The notes beneath the pieces are model-generated. The model worked only from the letters and a program-made list of their open reading frames with translations. It made no database searches and was not told the DNA's origin. Below are positions 7,055 to 12,479 of a stretch of DNA of 12,479 nucleotides, piece after piece. A program made the translations under genes and the position numbers. The DNA is from Candidatus Anaerobutyricum stercoripullorum (GTDB lineage: Bacteria; Bacillota; Clostridia; Lachnospirales; Lachnospiraceae): contig DXEQ01000156.1 in the NCBI GenBank assembly GCA_019114885.1, positions 1-12,479 on the forward strand, in the 5' to 3' direction. Every line of letters starts with the position of its first letter. The stretch's first letter is position 1.

Positions 7055-7083
7055 ATTATAACGAATTCTTCTTTCTCCTGCAA
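7055..7083 (-). promoter_or_regulatory. Sigma-A promoter for the small protein-dnaE(-pfkA) unit
   Basis: On the minus strand, TTGCAG (7083-7078) is followed by exactly 17 bases and then a perfect TATAAT (7060-7055). Four of six -35 positions match the consensus. The predicted start lies near 7048, about 95 nt before the start codon of the small membrane protein. It is the best promoter in the window and lies back to back with the DeoR gene's upstream region. Confidence 0.8.
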
Positions 7084-7093
7084 GAATTATCTC

Positions 7094-7122
7094 TTTCCCT
7101 TTTCCATTCGATATGATATACT
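7094..7122 (+). promoter_or_regulatory. Weak candidate promoter of the DeoR-family gene
   Basis: TATACT (7117-7122) is a good -10 box, 27 bp before the chosen ATG. With a 17-base spacer the -35 is TTTCCC (7094-7099), a poor match, so activation or an extended element may be needed. It is divergent from the promoter at 7055-7083, and the two -35 regions lie about 10 bp apart. Confidence 0.35.
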
Positions 7123-7149
7123 TCTGTTAGAAAGAAAGAGGTGTTTCAA

Positions 7150-7899
7150 ATGACAGAACGACAGTCCAAACTCATAAAACTGGTAAATATTTATCAAAAG
7201 ATTGAAGTCAGCCGCCTGGCCGAACTGCTGGACGTCTCCCAGGTCACCATCCGCAAGGATCTGGACCATCTGGAAGACGAGGGACTGCTGACCCGTGAGC
7301 ACGGCTATGCCCTGATCAAAAATGCGAACGACATTAATACCCGCCTGACAATCAACTACGACACCAAGCTGAAAGTCGCTACCAAGGCGGCGGAAATGGT
7401 TTCAAACGGAGAGACTGTCATGCTGGAATCTGGTTCTACCTGCGCCCTGCTGGCCGAACAGCTGGCCAAGCTGAAAAAGGACGTGACCATCATCACCAAC
7501 TCGGCCTACATCGCCATCCGCATCCGGGAGCTTCCGATCCGCAAGGTCATCCTGCTGGGCGGCGAATACCAGAAAGAATACCAGGGTATGGTAGGCCCTC
7601 TTGTCCGCAAATGTGCCAAGGAGTTCTTTGTGGATAAGTTCTTTGTGGGCACCGACGGCTTCATTCCCGAGGCCGGTTTTACCTGCGACGATCTGATGCG
7701 GGTGGAGACCATGAAATATATGGAGAATTCCGCCAACCGCACCATCATCCTCGCCGACTCCAGCAAGTTCTCTCAGAAAGGCGTCGTCGTTCAGTCCACC
7801 TTTGCGGAAATAGATACTCTCTGTACGGATTCCGGCGTCTCTCAGGAAGTCGTTGATATCCTGACCCGGAACAATATTCATGTTGAGATAGCAGAATAA
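7150..7899 (+). CDS. DeoR/GlpR-family transcriptional regulator
   Basis: A 249-residue protein of normal DeoR-family length, cytoplasmic and DNA-binding. The N-terminal winged helix-turn-helix spans about 5-55, with the recognition helix in LDVSQVTIRKDLDHLEDEG (27-45). The C-terminal sugar-phosphate sensor domain (about 72-230) shows ESGSTCALLAEQL (93-105), ITNS (115-118), LLGGEY (135-140), MVGP (147-150), FVGTDGF (165-171) and LADSSKF (201-207). The usual HGGA after the HTH is HGYA here. Start: a GTG at 7141 is in frame, but it overlaps the AGAGGT ribosome binding site, which suits the ATG at 7150. Family members sense phosphorylated sugars and repress sugar operons. No such operon is adjacent, so the target is unknown. 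The gene converges with the HAD phosphatase, with 7 bp between stop codons, and could regulate the divergent dnaE-pfkA unit or its own promoter. Confidence 0.92.
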   Translation: MTERQSKLIKLVNIYQKIEVSRLAELLDVSQVTIRKDLDHLEDEGLLTREHGYALIKNANDINTRLTINYDTKLKVATKAAEMVSNGETVMLESGSTCALLAEQLAKLKKDVTIITNSAYIAIRIRELPIRKVILLGGEYQKEYQGMVGPLVRKCAKEFFVDKFFVGTDGFIPEAGFTCDDLMRVETMKYMENSANRTIILADSSKFSQKGVVVQSTFAEIDTLCTDSGVSQEVVDILTRNNIHVEIAE

Positions 7900-7906
7900 T
7901 GTCCTG

Positions 7907-8698
7907 TCAAGGAATCTGCCGCAGAATTTTCATGACGCCGTCTTCATCGTTGGAGGCGGCGATATGTTTTGCAATGGCTTTTAACTTCGGATGCCCGTTC
8001 TCCATGGCATAACTTTCCTCACAGCTTAAGAGCAGCTCATAATCATTGAGATAATCCCCAAAGGCCATGGCATCTTTTCTGTCAATGCCAAGATTCTCCT
8101 GAATCGCCTTCATAGCAGAACCTTTGCTCACAGACTGGTTGGCCACATCGATCCAGCTGTCGCCGGAAAGTACCGGCGCGATGGTCTCCGGAATCCCCGA
8201 AAGGCTGTTATAGACCTCCTCCGCCCTGTGCTCTTCTATAAAGATGGCGATTTTTGCAATAATATCTTTTCCGATGCAGTCCTCCAGATTCTCCACAAAT
8301 TCCAGACTGTAATAATACATATGTCCGTTGGCTTCCACCAGCTCAGAAGCATGCTTCATGTAAGCCGATCTGGCCCCGCAGAGGATCAGGTGCAGTCCCG
8401 GCATCGCTCCAAAATACTCAATACACCAGCGGATGTCCTCATCCGACATGGCGTTGCTGTAGATCATCTCCCCCTGCCTAAACACAAAACTCCCGTTATC
8501 AGCCACATAAGTAAGCTGCCCCGCCAGCGCCGGGAACATATCCTTAAGCGTCGCGTACTGCCTGCCGCTGGCAAGCACCGTCTGAATCTCCGGATGGGAA
8601 AGAACCCACTCTTCAAAATCTGCCGGCGCATTCTTCTCGCTGTCCAACAGTGTACCGTCCATATCCACGGCAACCAGTTTTACATTTTTATTGATCAT
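7907..8698 (-). CDS. Cof-type HAD-superfamily sugar-phosphate phosphatase
   Basis: A 263-residue protein of the HAD IIB (Cof) family, cytoplasmic Mg-dependent phosphatases mostly acting on sugar phosphates and nucleotides. Motif I is DMDGTLLD (12-19, nucleophile D12, acid/base D14). Motif II is the serine of SGR (44-46). Motif III is K192 in SKGSAM, and motif IV is GDYLND (214-219). The cap domain lies between about 80 and 185. The C-terminal ASNDEDGV is typical of the family. The ATG has GAGGAG 8 nt upstream. It lies tail to tail with the DeoR regulator gene. A sugar-phosphate regulator and a sugar phosphatase side by side are suggestive, but they cannot share a transcript. The terminator and spacer upstream separate it from the CPBP protease gene, so it probably has its own promoter. 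The substrate is not readable. Confidence 0.92.
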   Translation of the reverse strand: MINKNVKLVAVDMDGTLLDSEKNAPADFEEWVLSHPEIQTVLASGRQYATLKDMFPALAGQLTYVADNGSFVFRQGEMIYSNAMSDEDIRWCIEYFGAMPGLHLILCGARSAYMKHASELVEANGHMYYYSLEFVENLEDCIGKDIIAKIAIFIEEHRAEEVYNSLSGIPETIAPVLSGDSWIDVANQSVSKGSAMKAIQENLGIDRKDAMAFGDYLNDYELLLSCEESYAMENGHPKLKAIAKHIAASNDEDGVMKILRQIP

Positions 8699-8789
8699 AG
8701 ATATTCTCCTCTTTTATTGTTTTCATCTTTTTTGCGAAATCCTTCTCTATGCCCCATGTAGACCGGGATTCAGAAAACATTTCCCGTGC

Positions 8790-8817
8790 AAAAAGAAGCG
8801 GGCGCAAAACCCGCTTC
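8790..8817 (-). terminator. Intrinsic terminator after the CPBP protease gene
   Basis: On the minus strand, GAAGCGGG (8817-8810) pairs perfectly with CCCGCTTC (8802-8795) around a 7-base loop. Five T residues follow (8794-8790). It lies 31 bp past the protease stop codon and closes the regulator-kinase-protease block. Confidence 0.88.
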
Positions 8818-8848
8818 CCATTATATAAATATTTATGGCAGATGGCAA

Positions 8849-9847
8849 CTAAAGTTTTCTCTCCACACCGCCCATCATGGTCAGCACTTCCATAGCGATA
8901 AACAAGAGCATCCACACCGCTGTAAAGGCGTAAGCATAGTATTTCTTCGGGGTGTTGTTGCGCCGGAAATATGCCGCGATCTCTTTTCTGTGGCGTACTG
9001 CCACCACGCATCCCGCCACAGCCAGACCGCCGACGACAACAATATACAGGAGATTCTGACCGGCCACAGGCAATCCTTCGACCAGTCTGATCAGCACATT
9101 TCCAAACAACAGGTTGTTCAGCACATGCAGAAGGATGGAAGAATAAATGGAATACTCCATGGCTGCATAACCGAACACCACGCCCACCATAAACGCAAAG
9201 ATACTCTGGGGCAGATTCCCGTGCATCAGACCAAACACTGCCGCTGATACGAAAATGGCAAATGTTTTTCCATATCGGCAAAGACTTTTCATGAGAAAAC
9301 CTCTGTAGATGATCTCCTCGACGACCGGCCCGAAGATACCGGCATATAAAAGCATGGAAAATGTATTGCCCGTCTCTGTGGCCGCCTCAATGGAACTCAT
9401 AAAGCTGTAACCAAACTGATTGGCAGCCGCCTCGGCTCCCGCTGCCACCGCGGAAAATACAATCTGCGCCAGCATCAAAAGACAGACAAACTGCATAAAC
9501 CGCCCTGCCGACGGCCTTTTTCCCGGGGCAAGCATGGGTTCCAACAATCTGTCCTTTCGGAAATACAGCAGAAGAAATGCGGTTCCGATGAGCACCGCCA
9601 CAATACTGGAACTGCCGCTGTTAAGGAGCTTTGCCAGCAACGCGTCGATGGCCGCGTCCTGCCCGGGGCCGCCCGGATATTCCAATATGACGCCCACTGT
9701 TTTTATGATCATATCCGCCACAACCACAAACAAAATGATGACGTTATACAGGAAAATGCCCCGCATCACATGGTTGATCTGCTTTTTCACCCGCCGTTTC
9801 TCCGACATCGGCTTCCGGTTTTCTCCCGAATTTCTTTCATTATTCAT
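8849..9847 (-). CDS. CPBP-family (CAAX/Abi-type) intramembrane metalloprotease
   Basis: A 332-residue polytopic membrane protein. After a charged N-terminus (1-28) come about eight hydrophobic segments (for example 30-50, 82-96, 118-138, 165-176, 195-210, 213-230, 264-285, 305-323). The three signature motifs of CPBP (Abi) glutamic-type proteases are present: EEIIYR (E177, E178, R182), FGLMH (205-209) and HVLNN (H241, N245). Start: an in-frame ATG at 9877 lacks a ribosome binding site, while the ATG at 9847 has GGAGG (9858-9854) 6 nt upstream, so the shorter form is chosen. It follows the GHKL kinase by about 100 bp and ends at a strong terminator. In Bacillota such proteases often serve in bacteriocin maturation or self-immunity near LytTR-type systems (family knowledge). 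That role here is inference from context only. Confidence 0.88.
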   Translation of the reverse strand: MNNERNSGENRKPMSEKRRVKKQINHVMRGIFLYNVIILFVVVADMIIKTVGVILEYPGGPGQDAAIDALLAKLLNSGSSSIVAVLIGTAFLLLYFRKDRLLEPMLAPGKRPSAGRFMQFVCLLMLAQIVFSAVAAGAEAAANQFGYSFMSSIEAATETGNTFSMLLYAGIFGPVVEEIIYRGFLMKSLCRYGKTFAIFVSAAVFGLMHGNLPQSIFAFMVGVVFGYAAMEYSIYSSILLHVLNNLLFGNVLIRLVEGLPVAGQNLLYIVVVGGLAVAGCVVAVRHRKEIAAYFRRNNTPKKYYAYAFTAVWMLLFIAMEVLTMMGGVERKL

Positions 9848-9868
9848 ATACTGCCTCCAATCTCTCTT

Positions 9869-9897
9869 CTTATACAAAATGTTTACTGATGTCTGCA
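9869..9897 (-). promoter_or_regulatory. Candidate internal promoter of the CPBP protease gene
   Basis: On the minus strand TATAAG (9874-9869) lies 17 bases from TGCAGA (9897-9892), a weak -35. An inverted repeat TACTG-N7-CAGTA (9884-9900) overlaps that -35 and could be an operator. The start would fall only about 15 bp before the start codon's leader. Both elements are short and could be chance. Confidence 0.3.
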
Positions 9898-9946
9898 GTA
9901 TATGCCAGCTTCTCTCCTCACAGGTAAAAAATGTTGTGAACGGCCC

Positions 9947-11293
9947 TTATTTTGTTGTAAACAGCACCGCTTCCAGAATAAAGACGCCATCTTTTATCTC
10001 TCTTTTGATGTGTCCCATATATTTTTCCGCGGTTCTTTCCATATTCATGGTGCCAAAACCGTGCCAACCCGCATCATCTTCTCCTGTGGTTCCGCAACCT
10101 TTCCCCGTTGCCCCGGACGGCAGTATCCGTGCATCTTCCTTCACCGGATTCTCAAACCGGAACAGCCACATATTCCCCTGCCCGCTTATCTTTATCCGAA
10201 TCCATTTTTCCTCCAGACGCGCTCCCTCCAAATATTCCAGCGCGTTATCCAGCGCATTGGAAAAAATCGTGCAGATGTCCAGCATCTCTATGCCGCAGTC
10301 CTGCGGCAGCCTTCCTTCCACCTCCACGACTGCTCCCTGCTCTTTTGCTCTCCGGTTTTTCTCATTTAAAATCGCGTCGGCGATATCGTTGCCACATTGG
10401 ATTCCTACGTTGCTGCGGGATAGTTCCTCACCAAGCTGCGCCAGATATTTCCGAAGCTCCGTGTATTTTCCCTCTTCTTCCAGCGCGGAGAGCACCACAT
10501 AATGATTCTTCATATCGTGGCGAACCCTTCTTACTTCCTGCTGTGCCTGCCGGTATGCCTTAAAATGTTCCAGCTCCGCCCGCAGATACCTCTCCCGAAG
10601 CTCCGCCTCCCGCTGATAATATTCTTTTCGGCTGCCCTGCATCACGAAGGCGATGACCGCCGCCGCCAGAAGAGCGATGCTGATACTTCCGGTCAGCAAA
10701 AACACGACGCGCCAGCCGCCGTCAAGGGAGTATCCTCCCATATTTTCCGCCACCGCGATTAGGATCACCGCCATGGCAAAGAGAAACAGGCCGCCCAGAT
10801 TCAGAAGCCAGCGCTCTCCCCGGCCAAGACGCCGGTATTCTTGTTCGCTGTCCGCTCTCCTGCGAAAACGTCCGCCCCGCAGCCAGAATACCAGCAGCGC
10901 CAGGCAACAGACTGCATCCATGGCATAGGTAAACAGACCCTCGCTGTTATCGTCCCCGGTGATGAGACAGTATAGCGAAGTGCTGGCCGCCACCAGCATA
11001 AACAGATAGCCGGAGATGGGCAGAATGAGAAACATGCCCCGGATACGCCGCTTCCTGCGGGTGAGCAGCACATACAGGCAGAAAAACACAAGGGGAATGA
11101 GCATCTCTGCCGATTCCGTCCTGTGAAAAAACAGTTTCACGCCAAACGCCGCCAGCAAAAATCCCCCGGTAAACAGACCGTTATTTCTTCTGCTGGCAAA
11201 CCCCGGTTCCATATAAATATAACGATATACTAAGATCATCAGAAGCAGCATCATACCCTCGCTGCATACTTCATAAATATCTGTTGGCGTCAT
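9947..11293 (-). CDS. GHKL-domain sensor histidine kinase (AgrC-like)
   Basis: A 448-residue membrane kinase. The N-terminal half (about 12-218) contains six or seven hydrophobic helices and no obvious large extracytoplasmic domain, as in peptide-sensing AgrC-type kinases. A helical linker (about 220-258) leads to the phospho-acceptor segment RHDMKNH, with H259. The ATP-binding domain has the N box FSNALDNALEYL (344-355, with N346, D349 and N350) and the G box HGFGTMNM (411-418). It belongs to the HPK10-like GHKL class that partners LytTR regulators (family knowledge). The gene starts 1 nt after the regulator's TGA with GGGAG just upstream, so translation is coupled and the two are almost surely cognate. 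The signal is unknown; no AgrD-like or double-glycine peptide gene was found nearby. Confidence 0.93.
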   Translation of the reverse strand: MTPTDIYEVCSEGMMLLLMILVYRYIYMEPGFASRRNNGLFTGGFLLAAFGVKLFFHRTESAEMLIPLVFFCLYVLLTRRKRRIRGMFLILPISGYLFMLVAASTSLYCLITGDDNSEGLFTYAMDAVCCLALLVFWLRGGRFRRRADSEQEYRRLGRGERWLLNLGGLFLFAMAVILIAVAENMGGYSLDGGWRVVFLLTGSISIALLAAAVIAFVMQGSRKEYYQREAELRERYLRAELEHFKAYRQAQQEVRRVRHDMKNHYVVLSALEEEGKYTELRKYLAQLGEELSRSNVGIQCGNDIADAILNEKNRRAKEQGAVVEVEGRLPQDCGIEMLDICTIFSNALDNALEYLEGARLEEKWIRIKISGQGNMWLFRFENPVKEDARILPSGATGKGCGTTGEDDAGWHGFGTMNMERTAEKYMGHIKREIKDGVFILEAVLFTTK

Positions 11294-11294
11294 C

Positions 11295-12026
11295 TCACCG
11301 CTCCCTCAAATACCGGGTCATCCTCTCCCGAAACATTTCCCGCCGTCCGCCGCTCACCGGCAGACGCTCTCCCGTGTCCATCTGTACATTTCTTCCGTCA
11401 AAGGAAACGACATGCGAAAGATTTACGATATAGCTGCGATGGATCTGACAAAAAATGTATTCCGGCAGCCTGGTCAGCAGTTCTTTTAATTTGCCGCGCA
11501 TGAGAAGCCGCCCGTGCTCTGTCCCGGAAGATTCCCCTCCTGTCGTCACAATGTTCAGGTATACATTTTCACTTTTCACATAGGAAATGTCCCGGCAATC
11601 CACATAGATCTCTCTGTCACCCGCCGCGACCCGCAGCTTATGCGTTTCCGCCGTCCGGACACTCTTCTCCACCGCCCGGAGCGCCTCCACAAGCTTCTCC
11701 TGCCGGAGAGGCTTCGCCAGGAAACGAAACGCTTGTACCTCATACCCCTCAAGCGCCAGCTCCGTGTGGCTGGTAAGCAGCAGAATCGGAAGCGCCGGAT
11801 ATTCCGCCCGCAGGCGGCGGGCCGTCTCCAGCCCGTCCATTCCCTCCATCTCAATATCGAGAAAGATGCAGAACACATCTCCCCGCTCCCGCTCTACTAT
11901 CTTCAGCAGTTCCTCGCCGGAGGAAACCGGAAGAACCAAAACATCCATGCTGTTGTAATACTCTTCCAGACGTTTCTTCAAATCATCGCGAATGTATTTT
12001 TCATCGTCACAGATCATGATTTTCAT
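11295..12026 (-). CDS. LytTR-family response regulator
   Basis: A 243-residue regulator. The receiver domain (1-120) has the acidic pair in CDDE (D7, D8), phospho-acceptor D57 (FLDIEM), T85 (LLLTS) and K105 (LAKPL). The LytTR DNA-binding domain (about 128-240) includes the signature FCQIHRSYIVNLSHV (192-206). Family members activate small regulons by binding paired direct repeats in front of target promoters. Start: the open frame runs on without a stop to 12179, directly after the thrS stop. The ATG at 12026 has GGAGG (12038-12034) 7 nt upstream, and the receiver fold begins exactly there (MKIMICDDE), so it is chosen. The kinase gene follows at once, then the CPBP protease. No terminator is seen between thrS and this gene, so transcription may enter from thrS. 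Confidence 0.93.
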   Translation of the reverse strand: MKIMICDDEKYIRDDLKKRLEEYYNSMDVLVLPVSSGEELLKIVERERGDVFCIFLDIEMEGMDGLETARRLRAEYPALPILLLTSHTELALEGYEVQAFRFLAKPLRQEKLVEALRAVEKSVRTAETHKLRVAAGDREIYVDCRDISYVKSENVYLNIVTTGGESSGTEHGRLLMRGKLKELLTRLPEYIFCQIHRSYIVNLSHVVSFDGRNVQMDTGERLPVSGGRREMFRERMTRYLRER

Positions 12027-12092
12027 TTTGTGTCCTCCCGTTTTCTTCTTGTTGCTGTACAGCTCTGCGAGATATTCTTCATAGCTCCGACA

Positions 12093-12169
12093 CGCGGCTC
12101 CGGCAGGTGTGTTGTGCCCCCACTGCGCTTGCTGCATAGCACCGGCAAGGGCCACCGCGCGGCTCCGGC
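12093..12169. repeat. Short direct repeats in the thrS-regulator spacer
   Basis: The 12-mer CGCGGCTCCGGC occurs at 12093-12104 and 12158-12169, 65 bp apart. On the minus strand each copy is followed by a similar CGG(T/A)GCTATG(C/A)AG segment, at different distances. This looks like an old partial duplication inside the 153-bp spacer. No function is evident. Confidence 0.5.
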
Positions 12170-12179
12170 GGGCACCCAT

Positions 12180-12479
12180 TTATTTTTCTGCCGGGCGGGC
12201 CGCCGGGTGGGAAAGTCCTTCTTTTTCCAGCGCCGCACAGAACTCTTCCAGGCTCATCATGCCCAGATCCTGTTTCTTCTCCTCGGCATCTCTCTTACGG
12301 ACAGATACCATCTTCTGCTCTTCTTCCTTCGCGCCGACAATGAGCATATACGGAATCCGGTCTTTTCTCGCCTCTCTGATCTTATAGCCCAGCTTCTCGT
12401 TGCGCTCATCCAGTTCCACCCGGATATGTTTTGCTTTCAGCGCGTCCGCGACTTCCCGTCCGTAGTCCATAAATTTATC
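12180..12479 (-). CDS. thrS: Threonine--tRNA ligase, C-terminal fragment (cut by window edge)
   Basis: The last 99 codons of a frame that runs off the right end of the window. The peptide DKFMDYGREVADALKAK, then RVELDERNEKLGYKIREA and IPYMLIVG, is the anticodon-binding domain of threonyl-tRNA synthetase, which charges tRNA-Thr in the cytoplasm. SVRKRD and DLGMMSLEEF are the usual end of the domain. The tail (about 20 residues, ending HPAARPAEK) looks slightly extended. The catalytic core and any T-box leader lie outside. The stop TAA is followed at once by an in-frame ATG that continues toward the response regulator. Confidence 0.93.
   Translation of the reverse strand, partial: DKFMDYGREVADALKAKHIRVELDERNEKLGYKIREARKDRIPYMLIVGAKEEEQKMVSVRKRDAEEKKQDLGMMSLEEFCAALEKEGLSHPAARPAEK

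Noticed and set aside
9420..10502. Plus-strand open frame of 360 codons opposite the CPBP and kinase genes
   Set aside because: It spans two well-supported genes and their spacer on the other strand, and its Ser/Pro-rich translation has no family resemblance.
12027..12179. 51-residue N-terminal extension of the response regulator
   Set aside because: The receiver domain begins exactly at the ATG at 12026, which has an ideal GGAGG. The upstream ATG follows the thrS stop without its own ribosome site.

Overview
The window looks like a chromosomal segment of a fairly GC-rich Clostridia bacterium, most likely a Lachnospiraceae-type gut anaerobe. The grounds are protein character (a DnaE of the Gram-positive type, an ATP-type PfkA next to dnaE, a GHKL/LytTR two-component pair), strong GGAGG-type ribosome binding sites, and a textbook sigma-A promoter. 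The assignment is by recognition, not by database search.

Layout. Positions 42-1169 (+) encode an iron-dependent alcohol dehydrogenase. Positions 1170-1924 hold no gene. Most of that stretch (about 1192-1744) is a large near-perfect palindrome made of two inverted copies of a roughly 260-bp unit. Each unit is itself foldable, with matching hairpins and compensatory base changes between the copies. It is the most unusual object in the window. A bidirectional-looking terminator (1817-1871) follows, which ends pfkA on the minus strand. The minus strand then carries, in transcription order, a small basic single-pass membrane protein (6953-6705), dnaE (6570-3088) and pfkA (2917-1925). They are headed by a strong promoter (TTGCAG-17-TATAAT, 7083-7055) and probably form one transcription unit linking replication and glycolysis. 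Divergent from it, 7150-7899 (+) encodes a DeoR-family regulator, which converges with a Cof-type HAD phosphatase (8698-7907, -).

The right part is all minus strand. The 3' end of thrS (cut by the window edge) is followed by a LytTR response regulator, a GHKL sensor kinase (1 nt from the regulator, translationally coupled) and a CPBP (CAAX-type) membrane protease, ending at a clear intrinsic terminator (8790-8817). Regulator, kinase and protease resemble a peptide-sensing or bacteriocin-immunity type module, but no signal-peptide gene is visible.

Several starts were moved downstream of the longest open frame because a good Shine-Dalgarno sequence decides them: dnaE, the small membrane protein, the DeoR regulator, the CPBP protease and the response regulator. 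No rRNA, tRNA, CRISPR array, transposase or phage gene was seen.
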